From: Huntiella abstrusa
Taxonomy: Eukaryota; Ascomycota; Sordariomycetes; Microascales; Ceratocystidaceae
Assembly (NCBI GenBank): GCA_025685495.1
Contig: JAJNMT010000259.1
Location: 186,001 to 250,000, forward strand
Direction: 5' to 3'
Length of the DNA: 64,000 nt
The translations under genes and the position numbers were made by a program. Below, piece by piece: positions 1-13,159 of this stretch (within the stretch, counting starts at the first letter, position 1; each line of letters starts with the position of its first letter). Under the pieces are notes generated by a model. It was not told where the DNA came from, made no database searches, and saw nothing but the letters and a program-made list of their open reading frames with translations.

Positions 1-3000
1 ATAGTCCGGCTGGTGTTGTCGGAGGACATTCATGTGTGACGGCGGAGAACAAAGTGTACAGACACTTTTGGAACATCACAGAGTAGTAAACATCCCGAAA
101 GGCAAGACGAGGCTCCGCAGACCTACATGTAGCTTTTTTCGAGTCATGAGGCTGGGACCAATTGGCTAATACAACAATATTCACGGTAGAACTTATGTAC
201 AAGTTTGAAAACGAACCCTAGTTATTGACGCACACATGTCTGGGCCCAAAAGTAAAATACGCAATCCTCAAGTAGTCATCACATCATGCACAAGTCTTTA
301 AACCACTTCTACGCATCCGATTTCCCGATGCGACCGTTATATGTCGTGCTACTCAGGCGAGCCTACATGTTAACCGTGAAGCTAACATGACCCCGCATTT
401 CCTCCTTCCAAGATTTTGCTCGTACTCATTCATTCACGCCCCCTATCAAAGCAACAGGCACCGTAGAGGATGCGTGCGGTGGCAAATTTATGCGGTAGGC
501 CGCCACCCTGTCAGCACTGAAGAAGCAGACCCAGGAGCTAGATATCGAAGCCTCATGGTTTCTGCCCAGTTTTCCTTCATCCTATGACGTGACTCTGTGC
601 CTTGCCTTCTCCATATCTCGCCACTCAAAAGTGGAGTTGCTGCCATTTTGTAACCCCGTTACTGCAAGTTGCTGCATGTGGTATGTGACGGATCGCATTG
701 AAGTACTGGGTACTTTTATTGGTGGTGGAGTTCTGTGTTTCATGATGGTACTTTGTACTTGCGGTATTGGAAGAGGATGTCAGTGACCTGGACGACAACC
801 ACCACCAAGATCAATGTAACAACGGTTCGACAGTCATCTGAGATGGAACCAATAAGCGACGAACTTCATATTTGACTTAGTAACAAGAGAGACATGTAGG
901 TACACTTGTATATGTGAAAATACCTACATAGACGTGGGTATTCCGATGTAGGTGATATGGGATATAACCAGAGGTCAACGGACAATGCTTAACGTCGTAT
1001 ATTTGTACGTAAACATTCTCTTTGTTGAAGGAAAGATGACCCTTTGAATGTCATAGTCCAGCTTTTATATCCGTTGATCACTTTCCCGAGCGGGGCTAAA
1101 GCAGGGAGGTTATGCACGACCTAGAGAGGCTATGTAGGTTACATACAGTGACCGGCGGGAACGGTATCCTCGTTACGGAGCTGGCCGCACGGGGTGACCA
1201 TTAGAAAAGGGAGATACAGAGAGTGAATGATTACACCAGTAACAAAGGGGAAAAACAAGTAGACCCCACAAACCTGTGGAGCAACGGAGATGGTTGGTAG
1301 TAATCCGAAATTCATATGCGTTGTCTGCGCGGCTAAGGGGGAATGTTCATCGGCCAAGCGGCACACATATCAATTTCCAGATTCCGGCATGATTCCGGCC
1401 ACCGAATATTTTGGCTTCGAGAATGAGGGGATGGACGAACTGATTTAGTTGTACAACCAATCAAAGAACTTGACATCGATTATAGCCTTTGTCGATTTCA
1501 CGATTTTTGATAAGCTATGAAACTTTATATTTCCTCCCATGTGTAGTTCGCCACCGATCTATAAGGCTTCTGTCGCTAGGGTGCCTCAAACATATCCAAC
1601 ACTTTCGGTATTCCGTTTCTTGGGCCCCCAAAAGCACAATCTTGGTATTTTGAGTGATAACCCAGGGTTAGCAACGATGGGTCCCAGACAAATGTCGACC
1701 TAAAGTTCATCGAAGCCCCTTCCCAGTGTGCAGTTCACCTCCTAAAGCGTCGACATGAAACAGGTGCTTGCCAGGCCGCAGGAAACAAATCCTATTGAGC
1801 GCTATAACACGGGGTGGATCCCGGGCGCCGCAGGAGCTGATCGACGGACAGCGTCATGACCTTTGACAACTTGGCTTGTCTTTGGGTAGAAGTAGGCTTG
1901 CTATTTTGGCGCGACAGCAGCATTGGATAAACTTGGACAGACGGAAGAGTTTGCCGCTGTGACAGTATAAGCTGTGCACCAACATGTTGAGTGGTTGTTA
2001 TCTCCCTTTTTTCTCCCTCGTAAGGAGTCGTCGCTGCCAGTGCCAAACTTTGCGGGGAGTGAGTTCGTGGATTCTAGAGGGGCGTGCAGGTGTACATAGA
2101 CTTTTGACACTCTTCTAATTTGTCTATTAGACTTCATTGGAAAGCGCCTTTCTTGGTTGTAGTTTAGTTACTCTTAGTTGTGGTAGGAACTGAAAGGTCT
2201 TTGAAGGCCATACTTGCTATTGTAGAAAGACTTCAAAGGTCCGCAAACAAATTGAAATGACAACTTGAATCAAACGTGATCAATTGATACTTTCATTCAG
2301 GAAGCTAGATCCATTGAAAGATCTAAAGGCGACTCCTTCATTTTTATATATCAGCTTGACCAGCTATCGATTACCGTATTTGCCACGCCAGGTTAACGTA
2401 TGTACGAACTCTAGTAGACACGCCCCTTCCTTGTGGATTCAAGTTGGAATTAAGCAGATACTCCACTAAGGTTGGTCAATCAACGATTTCGAAGACAGAC
2501 ACAAGTTATAGGCTAGCTTGAATCTGGGATCATTCACATACATAGTCTATTTCTTCCCTTGTCCTACACTTGCCATCAATATTTTCCCTTCTTCAAATTA
2601 TTTCATCGCCAGAATCTTGGGCGCATCGCGAAGTCATCATTTTAACTCTCTTTTTTTCTTTCATCGTCGCATTTTCTGTGCGTCTACAAATTGAGTTGGG
2701 CAGTTTATAGCCCGAGCTCCCGCCATTAAAACAAAATATCGCTATTGCTTCTGCCATCTACAACAAGGGAAGAGTATCATTGCGCCATCTGCTAGTGTCG
2801 CCCCTCCCCTTCGACCTCGGCGGCTTAATGCGTGTGTAGATCTTTATCACATCCACATTGCCTTGTATTCTTTTTTATTGCTTCGTCGGCACGTTTGCGC
2901 CAGTCCAGTTGTCTTCGTTCTTTCCGTCATTTCTGCAGCTAGGCTTGCACGGCAGCCACGAAAACTTCCCGTTAGATTGTCTCCTACACACTATACAAAC

Positions 3001-3448
3001 TGTATCGACATCGCGACCCTACATCTCAACATTAGATACATCTTGAGCGCCCTCGACAACTTCATTGTTCCTTCGATTGACTCAAGAACACTGCGACAAA
3101 TACAGTTTTGCGCACGTGAGACATATGAAAGCTCGCCAGTAACCGCAAACCTTCAGCCTCGACTCCGATAGTTTGTCACTTTTTGCTTTCTCGCCTTGAG
3201 TATTAGTCTCTCACCATTTGTACACGACAAGTTCGCCTTCGCATGCGCCCAATCGCACTACTTCTGGTTTCTATATTATCTGTATAGCAGTACATGTGGT
3301 CGACTCTCAAATCTTATCCTCGAAAAACGCCTTTTGAGTTTAACCCCCCACCTTGAATTTCCGCTTTGCCTGTCGCATTTTGCCTAGCTTGCCGGCAAGC
3401 CATTATCACTTGAATCTCTCGATCGCGTTATTCTTGAAATCCAACGTT
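1..3448. other. Long gene-free stretch and SKN7 leader
   Basis: I find no convincing gene here: open frames are short, on both strands, with no family resemblance or splice pattern. The last roughly 900 bases (about 2540-3448) are pyrimidine-rich with many CTT/TTC runs, as expected for the promoter and 5' leader of the downstream SKN7-type gene. Short upstream frames (for example near 2858-3171 and 3196-3387) could act as uORFs if transcription begins this far out, but the transcription start cannot be seen. Confidence 0.5.
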
Positions 3449-6056
3449 ATGCCCGAAAACAATGCTGCCAGCAATGGCAGCGGTAACAATTCCAGTGACT
3501 TTGTAAGTTTGCGACATTCGCGCTTTTATATGCGTATATGACGGTATTCAATTTTGCTAACGCCTGTGTTAAGGTCCGGAAACTATACAAGTATGATTGA
3601 TTCGTTGTGGGCCGTGCTCACGGATACATGCCGGTTTCACTGCTCACATTTTAAGCAACCGGCAAAACTAACAATTGTCTGTAGTATGTTGAAGGATCCC
3701 GAAAACTTCTCCATTGTTCGTTGGGGAGTTGCAGGAGATACGTTTGTTGTCATAGAGGTTTGTCGGCATTTTCGCGACAGTTGTTACTTTTGAGTTGCTA
3801 ACATCAGACACAGAGTGATCGCTTCACCAAAGAAGTTTTACCGAAACACTTCAAGCACAGCAACTTCAGCAGTTTTGTACGACAACTGAACAAATATGAC
3901 TTTCATAAAGTTCGCCGAGGAGAAGAGTCAGGTCAGAACGCCTACGGCCAAAATGTATTGCTACCACAAACCTTTCAATAAGCAAACAGAATGCTAACCA
4001 AACTACCTAGACTTGGGAATTTCACCACCCGCGGTTTACACAAGATGGGAAGGAAAACCTTGATGATATCAGACGCAAGGCTCCAGCAGTCAGAAAAGCG
4101 ACTGCTTCGGACGACACTCTTGTTGCTGCCCAGAACCAAATGGGAATGATTGCGGAGGCTCTGTCCTCTGCACAACAACAAGTCAACTCGTTGAACGCAC
4201 AAATGGGTGCCCTGATGGATTCAAACCGCGCGATGCAACATCAACTCGCCGAATTACAAAAGAATGCCATGTTCCAGCGGACGATATCGTTAGAGCTATT
4301 TGGTTTCATTGAGGCTCGCTGCAAGTCTTTGCCAGGAATAAATTCCATCCAGGAAGAAACGGATTTGCGCCGCATTCGTCAGGAACTGGGGCTCAGTGTC
4401 CCAGACTTCGAAAAACGTGAGCCTTTATTCTCTCCTGGCAATAACGAGCAAATGCCCAACATGTATGCGACCAACAACCACCCCGTGGTACCCATGGTTC
4501 AGCAGTCAATAGAGGTGGCTAGATATGGGTTATTTCCCGCTGGTGAAGGCGCCGAAATGGACCCATTTGCATCCGAGCAGATGAAGACACTGGGATATCA
4601 ATTTTCCACAAACCAAATGGCCCTGACACAGCCGATTGTTCATGGAAACGGCAACTATGAACCATCACAACATATTGCCAACAACGCTAATATGGGTATG
4701 AACAACAACATGGGCCAAGCCGTCGGGCAGGTTGTTCAGAGTGTCACACCTACCATGGCTTCTAACATGAGCCAAAGTGTCAGCCAAAGCCTAACTCACA
4801 ACCCCAGCCAGAACTCTACCCAACCAGCGAACGCCAACGTGAATGTGAATCTCAACGTCGGACATCACATGAACCATTCGGGAAACCAGAACCTTCACCA
4901 AATGGTTCAACCTAACGGCAACCACAACTCCAACATGAACATGGGACAAATGCAACAAAATATGTCTGTCGGCATTCACCTCACTCAAAATATGGATCAG
5001 CAACTTAACGGAAACATGGATACCAGCGCCAACACTCAGGTCGAAGTGAAGCCAGCTGTGACCCCGCCTAACCAGACTCCCCAACAATCAGGTCAGAATG
5101 CCCAAGAGGCTTCATCACCACAACAACCTGAAGATGAGGAAGCAAGACGTGGTCCGAATATTTATCTTGTAGATGACGACAAGATCTCTACACGTATTGG
5201 TGCCAGGATTCTGGAAAAACTTGGCTGCAATGTTGAAATTGCGGAGGATGGGCTTCAGGCTGTTACAGGGTTGAACCAAGGGAAGACCAAGTACGATTTG
5301 GTATTCATGGACATTATTATGCCTAGAATGGACGGTGTGTCCGCGACGGCCTGCATCAGGGAGCATAACCCCAATATCCCCATTGTTGCAGTTACATCTA
5401 ACTTCTCGGAGAATGACTTGCGGCATTACTACACTCACGGGATGACCGATGTCTTGGCCAAGCCATTTACCTACAATGGTATGCTTAAGATTCTCAAGAA
5501 GCATTTGCCGTCGGCTGAGTCCGAAAATACGACGGACACGACACCAGCTGCTCCTCCTCGTGGGCCTGCAGCTACAGTTCCTGTTTCCAATGGCATTACC
5601 GGCAGCAACATCACCAGCCAGAACAACACGCATGCTCCGCCTACACCTAGTATGGGCCGGCCAGGTGAACTTGTCACTCAGAATGGCTTTACGACATCTG
5701 GCTCCCACTCGGGTTCCACACCACAAACGGCCATGGGTAGTCAATCGGGTTCCCGGTCCAACACTCTTTCTCGTCAGCACTCTAACATGAACGTCGACCT
5801 TGACACACCACCACCCAACATGCCATGGGCGTCAGCTCAAGGTCATCCAGATCCAAATGCCGACCCAAACTTTCAACAAATGAACCAGTCTATCCGTCAA
5901 GAGTACACTGCCATTTACCATAAGCAAAAAATAAGGCAACAACAGTTACGCCAAAGACAGCTTGCGAATAACGTCCGTGTGCAGTCGGACCTGCTTGACG
6001 ATAGACCGGACAAACGGCAACGGATCTACGGACCCACCTCCTCGTTCATGGCTTGA
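3449..6056 (+). CDS. SKN7: SKN7/PRR1-type HSF-domain response regulator transcription factor
   Basis: Nuclear transcription factor that ends a two-component phosphorelay (Sln1-Ypd1 branch in yeast) and controls oxidative-stress and cell-wall genes. I read five exons: 3449-3502, 3574-3590, 3685-3757, 3814-3954 and 4011-6056, phase-consistent, 776 aa. Residues about 17-120 form an HSF-type DNA-binding domain (SSFVRQLNKYDFHKV, then TWEFHHPRF and IRRKAP, all SKN7 hallmarks). A heptad-like coiled coil follows at about 135-180. A receiver domain spans about 478-597, with the acidic VDDDK pocket, phospho-acceptor Asp529 in VFMDIIMPRMDG, and the AKPF lysine. Between coiled coil and receiver lies an Asn/Gln/Met-rich stretch. 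The C-terminus is a low-complexity tail. The small second exon (17 nt) is the least certain; the family assignment is firm. Confidence 0.95.
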
Positions 6057-6462
6057 TATGACTTCTTTGTTTTAGATTCATGGTTTCTAAATTTCGGGGT
6101 ATTACGGCGTTTTTAGGTTGTTTAACACTATCGGTTTCTTTGGGTTGCCTTTTTGGTTTTAAAGTTTTGTTCTCTTTTTTTGTATCGCTACATCGTAGAT
6201 TGTAGCTATGATGAGACTTTTGATTACTGTCTGGTTTGTATAGAGTTATGTTATACAATGGATGTACATCTACAATTTGATACATGTACCTTCGATCTTC
6301 ATCTGCTGTTTGCAGATTGACCCTTTTAGACATGCAATATACACTTTCAAAAATCGATATGGAACGTGTCATTAACTGTGCTTTTGAAATAAACAATGAT
6401 GCTCTATGTGTAACCAAAACTCCAACTTTTGTAGCGTTTTGCCATGACCTACGGTACCGCTT
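6057..6462. other. Convergent 3' region between SKN7 and GCD6
   Basis: Shared 3' flank of two convergent genes. It is T-rich on the + strand after the SKN7 stop (several TTTT runs), consistent with transcript ends. No gene seen. Confidence 0.5.
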
Positions 6463-8754
6463 TTACTCGTCGTCACTCTCCTCTTCAGACTCCTCTTCTT
6501 CAGAACTCTCTTCGTCGGATTCTTCCTCTTCGGCCTCTTGAAGCCAATCCACAAACGCTTTACACTTTTCACGAACGCCCTTAATCTCCTCAGCCTCACT
6601 TTCCTCGTCATTCCACCAAGCCAAGATAGAGTCCTCCTCAAGAACGTCCAAGTCATAGAGTTGGTTAATGAAAGACGAAAGGAGACTACCCGCCTTGTCA
6701 TCATCCAATGTCTTCAAACTGGCAGTTGCCTTTTGCAAAGCGGAGATGAAACCACGCTGGTCGGCCACAGTGGACCCGGCAATACCAACATCAGCGATGA
6801 AGCGCAGGGCACCGGGTCGGGAAGAAAGGACCTTTTGAACGGCCTTTTTGCTATCGAGGGATTCCTCGTCCATGAACTCGGTGGCCCGGAGGACGTAGGC
6901 GGTGGCAATGGCTTTACGGACGGAGATGTCAGAAGCATTCTGTGATAAGCGGAGACCCATGAATTCAAGCTTAGCAGCGTCAAAGTCACTTTCGCCATGG
7001 AGGGTGTCGAGAAGACCTTGGACGGCGTCGCCGTGGAATCCGCTGTCTCCGTTGTCGGAGAAGTCACTGGTGAAGGAGTCGGACCGGTGCAGTTCGCCGC
7101 CGGGGCGGGAGAACTCGCTTTCGGTGGAGTCGTCGTGGGAGTGGATGGTTGAGATGGATTGGATGGATAGGGCGCGAGGACGGTACACGAGGGTCTTGAG
7201 GAGGAGAGCTGGGTCGCTAGAGTCGAGGTCTTCTTCCTCGGGGTCCTCGTATACCGCAGCGTTAGACTTGGTGCCGACGATCTCGTCGGAAGAGATGGCT
7301 GAGTCGCAGTACTTCTCAAGGGCAATACGGGTATCTTGTGGCACGACAGAGTTAGGTCCGATGATAGCCCCGAAGGATACTACAGAGCCCTCGTTGACTG
7401 TGCATGCGGTGCCAACCTTGGCGCCCCCTCCTGCAACTATCGACCGGATGACAACAGCACCATCCTCAATGATACTGCCATCCCAGATGTGACTGTTCTC
7501 AACGACTGCACCCTTACCGATAACGCAATCGCGGCCGATGATGGAACTGGTGACAGTGGCGTCAGGTCCGACGGTGGTGTTATCGGCAATGACGGATCTG
7601 GTGACTTTAGAGGTGGCGTTGATTTGGGCACCTTGGCGGCCACATTGGACAACGTTGGCACTGCGGAAATCGACCTCGTACTTTTGTCCTGGGAAGATGT
7701 TGCAGTCGGGGACGAATGGGAAGGTCCATCTGCCCATGATATCGGCGCTGATGGCGTTGTACATGGGCAGGTTCCGAGCCCGGGCAGCATATCCATCTTT
7801 GAGAATTGTGGTGTAGATGGCCTTTCCATTTAATTCGTAGTCCTTCAGTACACCTTGAAGGAAGTGCTTGCGTGGAAGCTCGTAATCGAAAGATTCACTC
7901 CATAAGGCAAGGACGTCTGGGGTGCAGACATCGATTTCAGGGTCGATGAGATCAGCGCGAACCTCGTAGTCGGTGGAAAGGTCATCCAGAAGCTCGTTGT
8001 CCATGAGAATTACATGCTCCTCATCATTACAGGTCATCTCGTCATATGTCAAACATCTCCCAGTCTTGGAATCCACTGTGAAGATTGGTGTGATAGCTGG
8101 TGATTGGGTGCGGTGCTTCGTAGGGCCGGCCTCACGAAGCACGATGGTCATGATGTTATCCGAGTTTTCGACACGGCGAGCCTTGTGGGCGGCCAAGACC
8201 GAGTCGAGGGAGAAGTTGGAGACTACATCACCGTGGACGAGAATGAAGTCGGTATCGATGAAACCGCGCTTGTCGAGATCGCGAAGAATGTCACCTGTTG
8301 ACCGCGCATCGGGGAATGGCACAAAGGTAATATTCGTGAATGGTGATGTAATGGACTGGTTCGCCCAGCGAGACTTGGCAATATAGTCCTCTACTTGATC
8401 AACGTGGTTACCGCAGTAAATGTAGACTTCTTGGACAAAGTTCATCGCCAAAAACTCCAAAGTGTACTCGATCAAGGGGACATTGGCGAGCGGAAGAAGA
8501 CACTACCAACTTCTGTCAGTAAAGGTAGGTTAGTTTTTACTTGATCACCACTTACCCGAGGGCGGTCGAGCGTCAATGGCTTGAAACGGCTCTGGAAAGA
8601 GTCTGCCAGGATCTAGAGTGAGCAATGATGTCAGCGTACGTCAAAATGGCGGGGTAAATCGCATAGAACTTACAACAGCCTGGAGAATATCTTCGCCCTT
8701 AGTCTCGCCCTTACCCTTCTTGCCCTTCCCGGAATTCTTTCCTTTGCTCGACAT
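6463..8754 (-). CDS. GCD6: Translation initiation factor eIF2B subunit epsilon
   Basis: Catalytic subunit of the cytosolic GDP-GTP exchange factor for eIF2. Exons on the minus strand: 8754-8674, 8612-8556 and 8502-6463, all phase 0, 725 aa, close to yeast Gcd6 (712). The start gives a Lys/Gly-rich N-terminus, then FKPLTLDRPR and LLPLANVPLIEYTLEFL of the nucleotidyltransferase-like domain. Left-handed beta-helix hexapeptide repeats follow (for example SSIIGRDCVIGKGAVVENSH). The C-terminal W2 (eIF4G/eIF5-type) domain ends in FVDWLQEAEEEE and an acidic Ser/Glu tail typical of the subunit. A Cys stands where most relatives have a small residue just before LLPLANVP. The gene converges on SKN7, with 406 bp between the stop codons. 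Confidence 0.96.
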
Positions 8755-10273
8755 TTTCTCGACTCTGGATAGTGCGAACGGGGAGAATATGGGATATTGA
8801 AGTTGAAGAAGCTGGTTTTAGTAGGTTGAGAAAGTCTGTGAATGCGAATTGGATGTTGTAGCTTGATAGAAGCTCTTTGTCGCGATAGTATGCGAATCCG
8901 ATGTGATATTTTGAGATGCTCTGTAAATATGTATCAAAGACTAAAATGATAGATTGAGGGTTTGCAATTACCTTCAAAATTCCAAAATTATGGACGTCAT
9001 TGTCTCACTGCACCACTTTGAATTCGCTGCATTAGAATGACTCAAAGGTGGGGCAACCCTAATCAAGAACCAGCAGACAAGCCGTTTTTAGTCGACATCG
9101 AGGGTTAATTCGTCTTGGACCAAGTGCAAACTGCTGACAAAGAAGCAGTATTTCACAATGCATGAAAGCACTTAGTCGTTCTCCACAACTTTGTTCTTTT
9201 AGGAAGAATCAGTCCGGAATAGGAAAAAGACTGCGGGTCATTGCTCTCTTACATGTTGGAAACTGGCGCCCGGTTAGGCAGATTCTGCGCAATTGACAGT
9301 TATATGACGACATTTGCAGTCATATGTATATGTGCACACGAGTATCTGCCTACGTATAGCTTCGTTCTGCTATTGGACAATAGCGCTAAGACGTTATCTA
9401 ATATTGAGTTGTTTCTATGTATGCACGCCATCGCCCCTTTGTCTTCTCAAATCGCAGTAGTTCATGTACAAATGTGTGCCCATGGCTTGAAATACAACAA
9501 ACGGTGAGAGAACACAAGGGCGTCGTTTTGAGATACGACTACCCATGCATGCACATGCTGTACACCTTCTCACAGTAAGTGGCCACTTAACACAGAGTGA
9601 GCCTCGTTTGAAATCCCCGCCACAACTACCAAATCTAGACGCCGTGTGCTTGCAGAATCTTGTTTCGCGGACTGGAAAAGAATTTGACTGGAAAATGCTG
9701 AAGACGGATATTGCCAAATCTGTCGTGGGATTTGAATGTGCGTTAGTACTGCATGCTCATTTGCACCACCTGCAGTAGTTTTGGACGGCGAGGTTTGCAG
9801 TTCGTTATCCATCATACAAACAACAATCATCGAAGCGGACTGCAGCAACCACACCACCATCGACATCGCCGTGCAATCTTTATCGCAGTCGAGTCCGTTC
9901 TCGGTCTCGAATTTCACGGATAGAGCTTGTTTTTTCCATCAGTGTTCCATGAGACACCGTCTTTGTGGTTAGCCTTTGTCGCCTTGTCACCCGTCAAGTC
10001 CTGTCAAAGATTGTAGCAACAAAGGCGTGCACTTTTCATCCACACCCACTCCGGCACTACCGGATATCCTTTGTCCACGACAAATTTATAGAAGTGTAGC
10101 CAAAACGTACACACCACACTTCTTCCGAGACTCTTGTGTATCAGAAGTCAACCACGGCAGCGAGAAATCTGCCAAAAATACACAACCCGATTTGGAGTTG
10201 GAGACGGACCATACACACAATTTGGCTCTGTTTGACGTCCTGCTTGGCCCCAAGTTCGGCGGGTCACGCGGTC
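8755..10273. other. Intergenic region, GCD6 promoter and upstream of a + strand gene
   Basis: Divergent promoter space. Short frames at about 9241-9507 and 9545-9778 have no recognisable domain, and opposing frames are equally open, so I call none of them a gene. Confidence 0.4.
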
Positions 10274-10698
10274 ATGCATTTCTCCACGGTCGAACTGCCA
10301 AATTATTGCATCAACAGACCCCCGCGTCTACGAGCTAAACCATTACAAGTACATCCGTCAATCACTCTGACCTCCACCAACGATGAAGTGGCAATTCACA
10401 GCTTTCTCCAGCTGCAGGATCTTGTCTCCTCAGGACGACTCTGGGTATCACGCACGGGCCCTTGCTTCCTAGATATCACTATCCTGGTGGATGATAAGCC
10501 ATATACTGGCTGGCCGCAAGGGTCCTCTGAGATCACCGCAGCAGTCGAGATGATTCCGGTAAGTTGCGTTGTCCATAGATCGCCCGTGACTGCTTGATGT
10601 TACAGTATCAGTCGGCCTGCCTGCATAACCGCCCTCTTTATTCCCGCAAGTTATCTGAGTCCCTGTCTACTTCATCCTTCTCTAGCATTAAGCGATGA
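10274..10698 (+). CDS. Unrecognised small protein, two exons
   Basis: I do not recognise this protein. An ATG at 10274 opens a frame to 10558, where a GTAAGT donor begins a canonical 47-nt intron (10559-10605, ending GATGTTACAG). A second exon 10606-10698 ends in TGA, giving 125 aa. The most protein-like part is the end of exon 1 (FLDITILVDDKPYTGWPQGS and SEITAAVEMIP). The start is uncertain because the frame is open to 10136 upstream and a different frame (9976-10338) is also open. An alternative is that exon 1 splices directly to the exon starting at 11083 (both phase 0), which would merge it with the next gene; the short canonical intron argues against that. Confidence 0.4.
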
Positions 10699-11082
10699 TT
10701 CTACACAGTGAACGTGGAGACTCGTAAATGTATAGGACATTTTGGTGATCTACAGAACCATAATTATGGCCTATCTATGCGTCATAACCACCAAGTCTTG
10801 CATCAGGTTTTGCATCAGTATAGACTTGTTTTGACGAGTCCATTAATAGTCCAAACGGGTGTCTGCCTCCCTGGAATGCAAAATTAAAGGTCAACTCAGT
10901 GACTCAGAACGGCGAGCGAGGAAGGGGTGTGTGTGTCATTAGGTCAATGAATCCATGGGCCAGGGGCATGTCTCAATGACCTCTACAACAAAGGGAAGGG
11001 TGTTCTACCCCAGAAGACCCATTAGCCTGCCAAGTCAGCCACCAAAGAACCTAGCTATCCTTACTAACATCAATCGTCATAG
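10699..11082. other. Intergenic/5' intron of the next gene
   Basis: No independent gene. The 3' end carries a clear branch site (TTACTAACAT, 11061-11070) and a CATAG acceptor ending at 11082, so an intron of the following gene ends here. One possible first exon is 10955-10999, starting ATGGGCCAG and followed by a weak GTGTTC donor; it joins in phase 0. This is inference. Confidence 0.4.
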
Positions 11083-12737
11083 CTATGGTGCGATCTCGGA
11101 ATCCAGTTAAAGGCCTGCCCATCCGCTCTCTCTTCTTATCAGTCTGCAGGAACGCCCGCTGTATTTCGGTTTTCTATATATTCCTCGGATATCTCTGCTT
11201 CCCAAGTTTGTCCTCAACTTGTTCATAGTGCATCTGTTGCATCTTTACATATTTGCTTTAATCTTTCCACGGATTCGTCTAGGCCGACTCTTCAATCACC
11301 CGAGAACCCACTTTGTTCTCCACATTCAACGTCAACTGGCCAGGATACCGATCTCCACTTACAACATCATCCTCATCCTTTTTCACAGGATACTTTGGAT
11401 ACTGGCAACAGCAGTTCAACTTCCAGTAATACCAACCAGCAAAGTTCGAATTTTAACGACACAAGCTTGTTACCCTTCAGTTGTTTCTCACAAACACTCA
11501 TCCCACCCAAATACAAGGAGCCCCCAAGTGGTGCATCCAACCTACATAAATCGATCCAACAGACCAAAAACTCCCGTTGTTATCCCCGCTCTGTACAGCC
11601 AACCACAAACTCGCGCTTCATCATCGGTACATGGGATCTTATCCCACTCGTTATTGCGGGCATCCGAGTTTTGTTTATAAACCGACTGCCGTTCGCCTCT
11701 GGATTAAGTGTTTTACACCACGAAACCAAGACTGTTCCATTGGTGAACCTTCTACCTGGCGCCTTCAACTTGCTCTACATTAAGGTGTGTATTACCTCCG
11801 TACCGTTTTTGCACTTTCCTGCTGTGCTTGCATGGCCCATGTCTTGTCTGCCACATATTGCCTGTCGGGTGCCAGCCGTATTAGCCCCCGATTGTTTATC
11901 TAGACTTGCATGTTAACCTGTTGTGTGATGTAGAAAGTAGTCAGCAGCGCCGAGAGCATGCACGTTCTGTTGGACGTAACTTCGTACTTTGCAACTGCGG
12001 GCTCCCAGAGCTTGAAAAACAGCATGCGGGGCCTTTTGGACAGTGAAAACAGCACACTGGGCACCGCACTGCCAAAGAAAGTCTGGGCAGTCTTGCAATC
12101 GCAAACTCGCATTCCTAGCCCGAGAGAAATTGCAAAGGCTTTAAGCTCTAAGGTGCCATCTGAGGGCCCTAAGGACTTGGAAAATGAGGCTTGGGACGAC
12201 TTAAATGGCGATCTTGAGGAGTTGGCTAGTGGCCGCCAAGGGCACTCACATCTCGATCTAGCCTCGCTATCCGATATTGAAGTTGATGACACCGAGTGCG
12301 ATTCACTTCCTACTTCTACCCAAGGGATTCCTATTCCATCACTCGACTACCACGGATCATTATACGCGCCGTCAGAAATTGATGGCGATGAGGTCAGGGG
12401 TTCAAGTAGTCGCAGAAAGCGTGATGTTGACCTCAACTTTGATGTCAACTTTGACGACGAGGAGATGTTGAATGATCCTGAGACTTACGTTAACTGTGCT
12501 CGCCCACAATCATTTGAAGAGACATTCATTCCTGACATCTGGGAGTACGATGGCGGATTTGGCATGGATCACCAGCCAGAAGTGGATGCTTTTTCCGATG
12601 CGGGGTTGGACAGTGTCATACTTGAGGAGATGGATAACGCGGCGCCAGCGGAGGAAAACGAGACCCATGCTTACTTCTACAGTCATGCCATGGATAGGTA
12701 TCTTGAGAGCATCGACGTTGATGACGACATGTTTTAA
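11083..12737 (+). CDS. Unrecognised acidic-tailed protein (5' end unresolved)
   Basis: Two exons can be supported: 11083-11784 and 11934-12737, joined in phase 0 across an intron with donor GTGTGT and acceptor GTGATGTAG (501 codons without the missing start). The frame is open back to 11083, where a CATAG acceptor preceded by TACTAAC marks an upstream intron, so the initiator lies further 5'. The first exon is Ser/Thr/Gln/Pro-rich. The second begins KVVSSAESMHVLLDVTSYFA and ends in an acidic region with SRRKRDVDLNFDVNFDDEE, where the basic SRRKR could be a nuclear signal. I know of no family. It could be a lineage-restricted nuclear protein, but that is inference. Confidence 0.55.
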
Positions 12738-13159
12738 GAGGGTGATGCATCTTTTTAGTGGGTAACAGAACTGATCCATGTCTGCTTGTTTGTTTGGTTT
12801 TCGCACTTGAGTTTTAAGTGCGTGAGGAAAGATCACAGTATTTCCTTGTTTAGTTTTGAACAACAGTATTAGGCTATCCCTACTATAATACACAATGAAG
12901 TAAAAAGTTCACAAAATGCACCTTTTCCATTAGTTCAGCATCTCGTTTCCATGTGTGCTACGCACTATGTGCATTACATAATCACAGACAGACGTCACCG
13001 CTTACAAAAGTGGGGCCAAATTTCTAGAACTGCTGGATGCTCAATGATATAATCACATGCAACTTACATTTTGATACCACAGAACTTCTAATTTTTACTA
13101 AAATTCATCTCATCTTTGTCTCATTATCTAGACACATCTCACAGGAACACTATTTCACC
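12738..13159. other. Intergenic region before RPAP1-like gene
   Basis: 3' flank of the preceding gene and promoter/leader of the next. A CT-rich tract with CTCATCTTTGTCTCATT lies just before the start. No gene seen. Confidence 0.5.

Noticed and set aside
4791..5780. Long minus-strand frames opposite SKN7 (up to 221 aa)
   Set aside because: They are antisense shadows of a well-supported coding exon, with no domain, start context or splice signals.
6714..7833. Frames on both strands inside GCD6 (up to 203 aa)
   Set aside because: Composition is the frame-shifted echo of the eIF2B epsilon coding sequence (Ser/Pro/Thr-rich) and no family is seen.
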